6,628 nt of DNA from UBA2330 sp035443185. Lineage in GTDB: Bacteria > Bacteroidota > Ignavibacteria > Tepidaquicellales > Tepidaquicellaceae. The notes below the pieces were generated by a model. The model saw nothing but the letters and a program-made list of their open reading frames with translations, ran no database searches and was not told the DNA's origin. Shown piece after piece: positions 1 to 5,351 of this stretch (position 1 is the stretch's first letter; every line of letters starts with the position of its first letter). The DNA lies in contig DAORRV010000125.1 in NCBI GenBank assembly GCA_035443185.1, positions 1-6,628 of the forward strand, in the 5' to 3' direction. A program made the translations under genes and the position numbers.

Positions 1-110
1 GTTCATATGAGGTTAGCTTTAATGCTGCATCTCTATCAAGTGGTGTTTATTTCTACAAATTAGAGTCAGGTGATTTTATAGATACCAAAAAAATGTTCTT
101 ACTGAAATAA
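1..110 (+). CDS. 3' end of a T9SS-sorted secreted protein (partial)
   Basis: This is an open reading frame entering from the left edge (first full codon at base 3) and ending at TAA 108-110, giving 35 visible residues. The translation contains SSGVYFYKLESGDF and ends KKMFLLK. The pattern 'L.sGvYfykl..g.f..tkKmvllk' is the hallmark of the type IX secretion (Por) type A C-terminal sorting domain, which routes Bacteroidota cargo across the outer membrane and is removed at the cell surface. Nothing can be said about the functional part of the protein, which lies outside the window. A strong terminator follows 28 bases later, so this is the last gene of its transcript. The assignment rests on a short but very characteristic motif. 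Confidence 0.85.
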   Translation, partial: SYEVSFNAASLSSGVYFYKLESGDFIDTKKMFLLK

Positions 111-137
111 AATCATATTAACATTTTTATTAAGATT

Positions 138-168
138 AAAGCCCGGTGTTAACATACCGGGCTTTTTT
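138..168 (+). terminator. Rho-independent terminator after the T9SS cargo gene
   Basis: GCCCGGT (141-147) pairs perfectly with ACCGGGC (156-162) around an 8-base loop. The stem can be extended by AAA/TTT, and a T run continues to base 168. It lies 28 bases after the upstream stop codon and about 100 bases before the next start, so it separates the two transcripts. The A run on the 5' side would let it act in both directions. Confidence 0.9.
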
Positions 169-265
169 ATTTAATGCCAAACTCTTCCAAACAACCAATT
201 TAATCTCTTTAATAAGAAAATTAAGTTGCCTATTTTACAGATTATTTTTAACAACTTACTTTAAA

Positions 266-1255
266 ATGCAAAGAATAAATTTAATTTTAATAATAATACT
301 TATAACATTTTCATCGACTTTTGCTCAGAATAAAAAAATAGCATATTGTTCCAATCAGGGTACTTCTGAATTTTTGCAGGTTTTTACAATGAATGATGAC
401 GGTACAAATAAAAAACAGCTTACAAATCTTGAAGAAAATTGTATGAGACCAAAGTTTTCTCCTGACGGAAAACAGATCGTATTTTACTCAGATAAAGGTT
501 TTGTATATCTGATCAGAGATGTGGATAATCCTGATCTCAACAGGACTTTTTTGGTATGGGATGGAATGTATCCGACATTTATGCCGGACGGTAATGAAAT
601 TATGTTCAACTCCGAAGATGATGATGATGTTTTATCTATTTATGTAATCGACACTGCAGAGATTGGTGCAAAACCTCAGATAGTAACTGACGGATCTTAT
701 GCAAACCAGCAAATCCTTTCTTCAGATGGAAAAACCCTGGCTTATTCTTCATTTGCCGGTGGAACTAAAGCAATTATGGTAGCTAATCTTGAAGATGAAT
801 CTGATAATTACATTAGTCAGGCAAGTGTCAATAATGATGCTAATCTTGAGCCTGATTTTTCATCAGAGGGGAACATGCTCGTCTATGCAAGCTTTGACAG
901 TAATCTAAATGGCACAATTCGAATTTTAATCGATGGTAATGAATCAGCAATTTCCAAAGGCATTACTAGCGCTAATGTGCCAAGATTTTCTCCAGATGGA
1001 AAGACCATCGCTTTTGCAGTAATAACCGGCAGCAATGTTGATCTATATACGATGTCTCCTGACGGCAGCAATAGAAGAAATCTCAATATCAGCGGTGGAG
1101 ATCTGGGGACATTTCAGTGGGTTAATAACGAAACCATTGTTTATGATGCCGGAAGTGATACACGTCTGAGTGTAGGATTGGTTGATGTTGGATCGGGAAG
1201 TTCAGAGATACTTGCAGAGGGTGGTTTTAATTTGCATCCGAGTACGGTGAAGTAG
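266..1255 (+). CDS. Exported PD40/TolB-like six-bladed beta-propeller protein
   Basis: The 329-residue protein has a clear signal peptide: MQR, then a hydrophobic core, then the cleavage-like FAQ at 19-21. It should be exported to the periplasm or beyond. Five PD40 (WD40-like Pfam repeat) motifs of the form 'P.FSPDGk.iaf.s' lie near residues 61-75, 102-116, 148-162, 196-210 and 238-252, and a degenerate sixth at 283-296. Loops such as TMNDDGTNKKQLT and TMSPDGSNRRNLN are typical of TolB-type propellers. Such folds usually bind protein or peptidoglycan-linked partners; the partner here is unknown. The frame is open upstream to 146, but that ATG lies inside the preceding terminator, while the ATG at 266 starts directly with the signal peptide. 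The protein has no T9SS sorting domain, lipobox cysteine or Pal-binding context, so it should not be called TolB itself. No strong SD sequence precedes the start. Confidence 0.85.
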   Translation: MQRINLILIIILITFSSTFAQNKKIAYCSNQGTSEFLQVFTMNDDGTNKKQLTNLEENCMRPKFSPDGKQIVFYSDKGFVYLIRDVDNPDLNRTFLVWDGMYPTFMPDGNEIMFNSEDDDDVLSIYVIDTAEIGAKPQIVTDGSYANQQILSSDGKTLAYSSFAGGTKAIMVANLEDESDNYISQASVNNDANLEPDFSSEGNMLVYASFDSNLNGTIRILIDGNESAISKGITSANVPRFSPDGKTIAFAVITGSNVDLYTMSPDGSNRRNLNISGGDLGTFQWVNNETIVYDAGSDTRLSVGLVDVGSGSSEILAEGGFNLHPSTVK

Positions 1256-1262
1256 GGTTTGG

Positions 1263-1285
1263 AAAAACGGATTTATCCGTTTTTT
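1263..1285. terminator. Hairpin copy 1; likely terminator of the propeller gene
   Basis: AAAACGGAT pairs with ATCCGTTTT around a two-base centre (in practice a 4-6 base loop), followed by a six-T run ending at 1285. It begins 8 bases after the propeller gene's stop codon, in the right place and form for an intrinsic terminator. Because the A and T flanks are symmetric it could also stop minus-strand transcription. It is also the first box A of the tandem array. Confidence 0.65.
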
Positions 1286-1394
1286 ACTTAAAAAGTAGCA
1301 AAGATATAGAAATGTATTGATTACTTTGAAAAAAATTGAGACATCGAAGAAGAGTTAGATTTTTTTAGTCTTTAATTTTTTAGAAAGGTTTTGG

Positions 1395-1417
1395 AAAAAC
1401 GGATTTATCCGTTTTTT
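1395..1417. repeat. Hairpin copy 2 of the tandem array
   Basis: The core is identical to copy 1 through the whole palindrome and T run, and is preceded by a near-identical GGTTTTGG. It lies in mid-gap with no gene on either side to terminate. A simple terminator role therefore does not explain why it is conserved. Confidence 0.8.
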
Positions 1418-1530
1418 GAATCTGCAGGAAAAGAGTCTTGAGAATAGTTATCTTTACTTTGAATAATTATGATAGTTAATGATGAATCTGAATTTTTGTA
1501 TAGTTATTATCAGGTAGAAAGTAGTTGTGT

Positions 1531-1549
1531 AAAACGGATTTATCCATTT
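1531..1549. repeat. Hairpin copy 3 of the tandem array (degenerate)
   Basis: The left arm AAAACGGAT is intact, but the right arm reads ATCCATTT instead of ATCCGTTT, creating a C-A mismatch and breaking the T run. The surrounding spacing and boxes B and C still match the other units, so this is a decayed copy and not a chance match. Confidence 0.7.
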
Positions 1550-1664
1550 ATTGACTTTGTAAGTTTCAAAGTCTCAGAAATATAGTTTTCACTTTGAAAT
1601 ACTTTTGGATAAAGCTGTGATTGGCAATTTAATATTAGTTTTTAATTTAATAGAAAGGTTTGTG

Positions 1665-1686
1665 AAAAACGGATCTATCCGTTTTT
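1665..1686. repeat. Hairpin copy 4, abutting the metF start codon
   Basis: The stem is intact and the only core change is T to C in the loop (GGATCTATCC). It ends 5 bases before the metF ATG at 1692 and is followed by AAATT. In an mRNA that runs through the gap, this hairpin would occupy the ribosome-loading region of metF. If the metF promoter lies within the last repeat unit, the transcript would instead begin close to it. Confidence 0.75.
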
Positions 1687-1691
1687 AAATT

Positions 1692-2642
1692 ATGAAAGTC
1701 ATTGAACATTTAGAAAAAGCAAAAAACCCTCTGATAAGTTTTGAAATACTTCCGCTCCAAAGAGGCGGAGACATCAATGTTCTCTTCGAATCTCTTGATG
1801 CACTCATGAAATTTAATCCTCCGTATATTGACGTTACTTCTCATTCGGCTCAGGTGCAATATGAAGAAACTCCAGCAGGAATAAAGAAAAAAGTAAAACG
1901 TAAACGTCCCGGTACGATTGGAATTAGTGTTGCAATCCAGAATAAATATAACATCGACACTGTTCCCCATATTTTATGTAACGGTTTTACTAAAGAAGAA
2001 ACTGAAGATGCTCTCATTGAACTGAATTATCTGGGTATTGAAAATGTACTTGCTGTGAGAGGTGATGAGCTTGGATTCAAAAAACCTATTCCCGAAGGTA
2101 GGACTTCAAATATTTATGCCAGTGACCTTGTAGATCAGATTGCTCATATGAATTCAGGTAAATATCTAGAAGAAGATCTGCTGGATGCTGCTCCTACAAA
2201 TTTCTGCATTGGAATCGGCGGCTATCCCGAAAAACATTTCGAAGCTCCGAATCTGAATACAGATATTAAAATAGCTAAAGACAAAATTGATCTTGGTGCT
2301 CACTACATCGTAACTCAAATGTTCTATAATAATAAATACTATTTTGAATATGTCGATAAATGTAAATCTGCTGGTATTAATGCTCCAGTGATCCCGGGGT
2401 TGAAAATTCTTACTTCCAAAAATCATCTTACGTCAATTCCTAAAAACTTTTTTGTTGAAATTCCTGACGAACTCTCTGGTGAAGTACAGGAAGCTAAGCC
2501 GGAACACGTTTTGGATATTGGGGTCGAATGGGCTTTTAAACAATCTGAAGAATTGTTAAACAGTGGTGTGCCATCTCTTCATTTTTATATTATGCAAAGT
2601 TCAAAACCTATCGAAAAATTGATGAAAAAACTAAAGCTCTGA
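1692..2642 (+). CDS. metF: 5,10-methylenetetrahydrofolate reductase (MetF)
   Basis: This is a cytoplasmic FAD-dependent TIM-barrel enzyme that reduces 5,10-methylene-THF to 5-methyl-THF, the methyl donor for methionine synthase. The 316-residue length is normal for the Bacteroidota form. Visible signatures are ISFEILP at 15-21, with E18 matching the catalytic Glu28 of E. coli MetF; RKRPGTIGI near 71-79; VPHILCNGF at 91-99, the flavin-contact histidine segment; AVRGDE at 121-126, matching the RGD that positions Asp120 in E. coli; GYPEKHFEAPN at 177-187; YIVTQMFYNN at 205-214; PGLKIL at 235-240; and GVPSLHFYIMQ at 292-302. The start at 1692 puts the usual short 'MKV.EHLEKAK' N-terminus in place and no earlier in-frame ATG competes. 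No SD is visible, and the hairpin array lies directly upstream. No SAM riboswitch signature was recognised. No terminator immediately follows; transcription may run to the one at 2795-2830. Confidence 0.95.
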   Translation: MKVIEHLEKAKNPLISFEILPLQRGGDINVLFESLDALMKFNPPYIDVTSHSAQVQYEETPAGIKKKVKRKRPGTIGISVAIQNKYNIDTVPHILCNGFTKEETEDALIELNYLGIENVLAVRGDELGFKKPIPEGRTSNIYASDLVDQIAHMNSGKYLEEDLLDAAPTNFCIGIGGYPEKHFEAPNLNTDIKIAKDKIDLGAHYIVTQMFYNNKYYFEYVDKCKSAGINAPVIPGLKILTSKNHLTSIPKNFFVEIPDELSGEVQEAKPEHVLDIGVEWAFKQSEELLNSGVPSLHFYIMQSSKPIEKLMKKLKL

Positions 2643-2660
2643 TCTTGGTTTATTAGTAAC

Positions 2661-2689
2661 TTGTTTTTATAAACTAACGTGTATATTTT
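2661..2689 (+). promoter_or_regulatory. Candidate Bacteroidota-type promoter for the small ORF
   Basis: TTG (2661-2663) is followed after 18 bases by TATATTTT (2682-2689), close to the Bacteroidota consensus TTTG / TAnnTTTG but lacking the final G and the first T. Transcription would begin just before the ATG at 2696, giving a nearly leaderless message. It is a weak match in AT-rich DNA. Confidence 0.3.
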
Positions 2690-2695
2690 AGGCAA

Positions 2696-2794
2696 ATGAA
2701 ATTAAGTAAATATCTGATTTTTTATATAGAAGGTTTCAGTGAAAACAGGCAGAATCAAATCAAAAAGCCTGATTCCATTAAAGAAAAAGCTTAA
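2696..2794 (+). CDS. Possible 32-residue small protein
   Basis: ATG 2696 to TAA 2792-2794 encodes 32 residues beginning MKLSKYLIFYIEGFS and ending PDSIKEKA. The N-terminal half is aromatic and aliphatic, the C-terminal half strongly charged, with no cysteine. An AGG four bases before the ATG is a weak ribosome-binding match, and a promoter-like element lies just upstream. The stop codon directly abuts the stem of the terminator at 2795-2830, the geometry of a short independent transcript. I do not recognise the family. In AT-rich DNA a 33-codon frame can occur by chance, and the same transcript could be a non-coding RNA or just the metF 3' untranslated region. Confidence 0.35.
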   Translation: MKLSKYLIFYIEGFSENRQNQIKKPDSIKEKA

Positions 2795-2830
2795 AAAAAA
2801 GTGTATCCAATTAAAGATACACTTTTTTTT
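2795..2830. terminator. Intrinsic terminator (bidirectional form) between metF/small ORF and the NIF3-like gene
   Basis: GTGTATC (2801-2807) pairs with GATACAC (2816-2822) around an 8-base loop. It is flanked by an A run on the left and eight T residues on the right (2823-2830). It ends the metF and small-ORF transcripts. The next gene starts only 25 bases later, so that gene's promoter must overlap this element or the gene is expressed by read-through. Confidence 0.85.
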
Positions 2831-2855
2831 ATGTGTAAATTAATTTCAACCGGTA

Positions 2856-3470
2856 ATGAAAAAAATCTTCAGTAAAAGTGAAATTAAATCAGAAGAAAAT
2901 TTTCACCAGATAATTAAAAAAAAGAAAGTAATAGTTTTTGTCCCTCAGTCCCATCTTGAAAAAGTGTTCTCAGCTATGGCTGATGCAGGAGCAGGAAAGA
3001 TTGGAAATTACGATCAATGTTCTTTTAGAATTAACGGAACGGGTTCCTTTAGACCCCTGAAAAATACCAGGTCATTTTCCGGTAAGAAAAATGTTCTAAG
3101 CTTAGAAAATGAGATTCGGTTAGAAATGGAATGTAATGCTGAAAATGTAAGCAGTATTGTAAATGCTATGTTGAAATCACACCCATATGAAGAAACTGCT
3201 TATGAAATTTATGATTATGTTAAGTTTGATAAAAAGATTACAGGCAAAATAATTGAGCTGAACCGAAAAACAAAATTAAAAGTTATTCTAAACAGATTGA
3301 ATAAAAAAATAATATCTGAAACAGAAACATTCGAAAGGGTAATCAAAAAAGTTGTAATTACTGAAAGTTCTTTTACTGATAAAATAAAAATATCAGCAGA
3401 ATATTTTGATTCAGATCTTGTCTTAATCTGCCGAAACAATAAATATAAAATTTTTAATTTATTACAATGA
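2856..3470 (+). CDS. Reduced NIF3-family protein: PII/CutA-like insert plus partial C-terminal half
   Basis: The 204-residue protein aligns by eye to the middle of NIF3 (DUF34/YqfO) proteins, which are normally 250-370 residues with a dinuclear metal site. Residues about 25-122 match the PII/CutA-like insert: VIVFVPQSHLEKV, GAGKIGNYDQCSFR at 45-58, GTGSFRPL at 61-68, and HPYEETAYEIYD at 109-120. Residues 129-200 resemble the start of the C-terminal NIF3 half (GKIIEL, then VVITESS..DKI, then FDSDLVLI..NKY). The N-terminal metal-binding half is absent and the chain stops before the final metal-ligand segment, so the usual metal centre cannot form. Upstream DNA contains an intrinsic terminator, not a lost N-terminus. 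The stop overlaps the next start (ATGA), so the two genes are coupled. Family function is unsettled (metal handling, nucleotide or NAD-related roles have been proposed). It could be a stable divergent subfamily or a decaying copy; the intact frame and conserved motifs favour the first. Confidence 0.8.
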   Translation: MKKIFSKSEIKSEENFHQIIKKKKVIVFVPQSHLEKVFSAMADAGAGKIGNYDQCSFRINGTGSFRPLKNTRSFSGKKNVLSLENEIRLEMECNAENVSSIVNAMLKSHPYEETAYEIYDYVKFDKKITGKIIELNRKTKLKVILNRLNKKIISETETFERVIKKVVITESSFTDKIKISAEYFDSDLVLICRNNKYKIFNLLQ

Positions 3471-4372
3471 CTGAAAATTTAAATACCGGAATTTCAATTG
3501 AGATTTCTGAAAGGGTAAAAATTATGCAAAATGATCAGGAGAAATCATCTTTGGAGAATGATGATAATGAATCTTTTGATTCAAATAATGATGAATCTTC
3601 ATCAGTATTTCATACTTTTGATTCATACGAAGATGAATCCGAAGTTCCAAAAAGAACTGAACTACTTAAGAATTTCTTGAAGCTTAGAGAAATTGATGAA
3701 GAGCTTACAGATATAGAAGAAGAAAAAGGTGATCTGCCTTTTGAAATAAATTCTATTAAAGAAAAAATAAAAAATCTTTCAGGTAGTATAGATGCCAGGA
3801 AAGAAAGGCTTTCAAATCTTACTGATGAAGTAAATTCTTTAAAAGATGAAAATTCTTCTTTTGAAGACAGAATAAGTAAGTACGATGAACAAAAATTTAA
3901 CGTGAGATCTAATACAGAATATGATGAGATTACAAAAGCGATTGAAGGTTTGTTCGATACTGTAGAAAAGAATGAAAAAAAGATCAAGGAGATCAATAAA
4001 GAAATTGATGGTCTTAGCGAAAATTCCGATAAAAATGAAAACCTGCTGAAAGAACTTTCTGAAGATCTTGGTGAAAAAGAAAGTCAGTTAAATGAACTTA
4101 ATGACCAGTTTATGCAGGATGAATCAGCTTTGAGAGATAAGAGAGCAAAACTTATTGAAAAACTCGAACCTAAATATGTGCAGTTGTATGAAAGAATAAA
4201 TGGTAATTATAAAGGTGAAGCTACTGCTATTGTCAGAAACGGAAACTGTTCGGGATGCTATAATTCAATTCCTCCGCAAAGAGTAATTGAAATTAAAACT
4301 GCGGAAAATATTTACACTTGTCAGTCTTGCGGAAGAATCCTTATCTCAGAGCATTTAAAAATGGATGATTGA
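3467..4372 (+). CDS. Coiled-coil C4-type zinc-ribbon protein (COG1579/DUF164)
   Basis: The 301-residue protein has three parts. Residues 1-60 are acidic and low-complexity, rich in D, E, S and N, and likely disordered. Residues about 65-235 form a long antiparallel-hairpin coiled coil, including the family signature FNVRSNTEYDEITKAIE at 144-160. Residues 255-295 form a zinc ribbon with CSGC at 261-264 and CQSC at 285-288. COG1579 proteins are usually about 240-250 residues, so the N-terminal acidic extension is additional. Helicobacter HP0958 (FlgZ) belongs to this family and binds the flaA mRNA and RpoN, so a nucleic-acid or protein adaptor role is plausible; the target here is unknown. The start at 3467 overlaps the upstream stop as ATGA, indicating translational coupling. 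An alternative in-frame ATG at 3524 would shorten the extension by 19 residues. The RNase HI gene follows after 6 bases. Confidence 0.88.
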   Translation: MTENLNTGISIEISERVKIMQNDQEKSSLENDDNESFDSNNDESSSVFHTFDSYEDESEVPKRTELLKNFLKLREIDEELTDIEEEKGDLPFEINSIKEKIKNLSGSIDARKERLSNLTDEVNSLKDENSSFEDRISKYDEQKFNVRSNTEYDEITKAIEGLFDTVEKNEKKIKEINKEIDGLSENSDKNENLLKELSEDLGEKESQLNELNDQFMQDESALRDKRAKLIEKLEPKYVQLYERINGNYKGEATAIVRNGNCSGCYNSIPPQRVIEIKTAENIYTCQSCGRILISEHLKMDD

Positions 4373-4378
4373 TCTGTA

Positions 4379-4810
4379 ATGGAAAAATTTGTTAAAGTCT
4401 TTACAGACGGGGCTTCAAGAGGTAATCCCGGAATGTCAGCAATTGGAATTGCAGTTTATAATCATGAGGATGAACTTATAGTAGATCACAAAAAATTTAT
4501 TGGAACAGGTACAAATAATTCCGCTGAATACAAAGCTCTTATAGAAAGTATAAAATTATTAAGCAGTATTAGTCATGATTTTGATTCGGTGAATTTTTAT
4601 TGTGACAGTGAATTAGTCGTAAAGCAGATAAAAGGTCAGTATAAAATAAAAAATCCGGATATGATTTTTCTTTCAAATGAGTTCTTTAAAGAGTTGAGTA
4701 GTTTACAGAAAAAATATACTATTACTCATATTCCAAGAGAGAAAAATAAAACCGCAGATAATCTCGCCAATCAGGCATTAGATGAATTGAAAAAGAATAA
4801 AACATTATAA
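4379..4810 (+). CDS. RNase HI-like ribonuclease
   Basis: This 143-residue single-domain RNase H fold protein should cleave the RNA strand of RNA-DNA hybrids such as primers and R-loops in a Mg2+-dependent reaction in the cytoplasm. All four catalytic acidic residues are visible: D10 in FTDGASRGNPG, E50 in NNSAEYKAL, D76 in YCDSELVVKQI, and D127 in HIPREKNKTADNLANQALD. There is no N-terminal hybrid-binding domain and no basic handle loop like that of E. coli RnhA, so it belongs to the short 'RNase HI family / reverse transcriptase-like' group often found in Bacteroidota and archaea. It begins 6 bases after the zinc-ribbon gene and is the last protein gene before rnpB. The symbol is left blank because the genome may encode another RNase H as well. 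Confidence 0.92.
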   Translation: MEKFVKVFTDGASRGNPGMSAIGIAVYNHEDELIVDHKKFIGTGTNNSAEYKALIESIKLLSSISHDFDSVNFYCDSELVVKQIKGQYKIKNPDMIFLSNEFFKELSSLQKKYTITHIPREKNKTADNLANQALDELKKNKTL

Positions 4811-4821
4811 AAGATCTGCAG

Positions 4822-4853
4822 TTTGAATTGTCATTAAATGTTCTTTAATATAT
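4822..4853 (+). promoter_or_regulatory. Candidate rnpB promoter
   Basis: TTTG at 4822-4825 is followed after 20 bases by TAATATAT (4846-4853), a partial match to the Bacteroidota TTTG / TAnnTTTG arrangement. It places the start of transcription near the first strand of P1 at about 4854-4858. The match is weak and the gap is AT-rich, so rnpB may also be transcribed through from the rnhA-like gene. Confidence 0.3.
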
Positions 4854-5235
4854 TCTATTCCGTTATAGACGATCGCACTGTCCTGTTTACAGGATGTGAG
4901 GAAAGTCCGGACTCCGCAACGGACAGGGATGCCGGGAGATAATCCCGGGTAGTTAATTCGCAAGAGCTAATTACAGAAAGTGTAACAGAAAATATACCGT
5001 CACGGGCAACCGGCGATAAGGGTGAAAAGGCAGGGTAAGAGCCTACCATCCGGAGAGCGATCTCCGGGATCTACAAACCTCATCCGGAGCAAGACCATGT
5101 ATAGGGAATTGAAGAACTGTCCGCTTTTTATATTCCCGGGGTAGGTTGCAAAAAGCTTTACAGCAATGTAAAGATAAGATAAATGATCGTCATCCTTTTT
5201 AAGGAAACAGAATCCGGCTTACTTAACGGAATAGA
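4854..5235 (+). ncRNA. rnpB: RNase P RNA, bacterial type A
   Basis: This is the catalytic RNA that removes 5' leaders from precursor tRNAs. Conserved blocks are GAGGAAAGTCCGGACTCC at 4898-4915 (CR-I), ACAGAAA and GGGTGAAAAGG..GGTAAGAG (CR-II/III), CGGAGCAAGACC (near 5085-5096, CR-IV) and ACAGAATCCGGCTTA at 5207-5221 (CR-V). Traceable helices are P1 with 12 perfect pairs (4854-4865 with 5224-5235), P2 GACGATC (4868-4874) with GATCGTC (5185-5191), P6 CGGACAG (4920-4926) with CTGTCCG (5117-5123), which marks type A, P18 with a GCAA loop (5156-5173), and P19 (5194-5205). P12 is a short GCAA-capped hairpin (about 5000-5015) and the P13/P14 area is a single GCGA-capped hairpin (5050-5067). Where E. 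coli has GGUAAAC in L15, this RNA reads UACAAAC at 5072-5078. Six T residues (5236-5241) follow P1 and may end transcription. Confidence 0.95.
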
Positions 5236-5351
5236 TTTTTTAATGATAAACTCTAAACCCACTTCAATAAGAACTTCTCAGTTCTAAAATTCTTTGTCAT
5301 ATCTCTTAATCTTTCATTATCCAGGCTGCCTTAATAATTTTTAAAAGTATT

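Larger units (their letters stand above)
1256..1691. repeat. Degenerate tandem array of ~134-bp hairpin units
   Basis: The whole 436-bp gap between the propeller gene and metF is a diverged tandem repeat. Each unit has three parts. Box A is a palindromic hairpin, AAACGGATTTATCCGTTT. Box B is an exact ACTTTGAA (1323-1330, 1456-1463, 1591-1598), 56-57 bases after the box A cytosine each time. Box C is TAGAAAG (1381, 1515, 1651), 19-20 bases before the next box A cytosine. The four box A cytosines lie at 1268, 1400, 1535 and 1670, so the period is 132, 135 and 135. Sequence between boxes is only partly conserved, though stretches before box B (around AGTCTCAGAAATATAG) and before box C (AGTTTTTAATTTAATAGAAAGG) align. 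No long open frame crosses the region on either strand, so it is non-coding. Function is unknown. Confidence 0.8.

Noticed and set aside
226..254. Sigma70-like TTGCCT-N17-TAACAA before the propeller gene
   Set aside because: Bacteroidota promoters follow a different consensus and the -10-like half is poor; a match of this quality is expected by chance in AT-rich DNA.
146..265. Longer start of the propeller gene at the ATG at 146
   Set aside because: That ATG is inside the terminator stem of the upstream gene, and the extra 40 residues do not resemble an export signal. The ATG at 266 begins directly with a good signal peptide.
1256..1691. CRISPR array or decayed repeat-protein gene
   Set aside because: The spacers are homologous to one another and over 100 bp long, unlike CRISPR. 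The 132/135-bp period is divisible by three, but no frame stays open on either strand.
1687..1691. SAM or cobalamin riboswitch controlling metF
   Set aside because: No conserved riboswitch core was recognisable in the gap; the only strong structures are the repeat hairpins.
2166..2426. 86-codon minus-strand frame inside metF
   Set aside because: It is a shadow of a well-conserved enzyme gene and has no recognisable features.
3610..3996. 128-codon minus-strand frame opposite the zinc-ribbon gene
   Set aside because: It is the antisense of a coiled-coil gene, giving a serine/phenylalanine-rich low-complexity translation; the plus-strand product has clear family motifs.
4855..5049. 64-codon minus-strand frame
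   Set aside because: It lies wholly inside the RNase P RNA gene, whose conserved helices explain the sequence.
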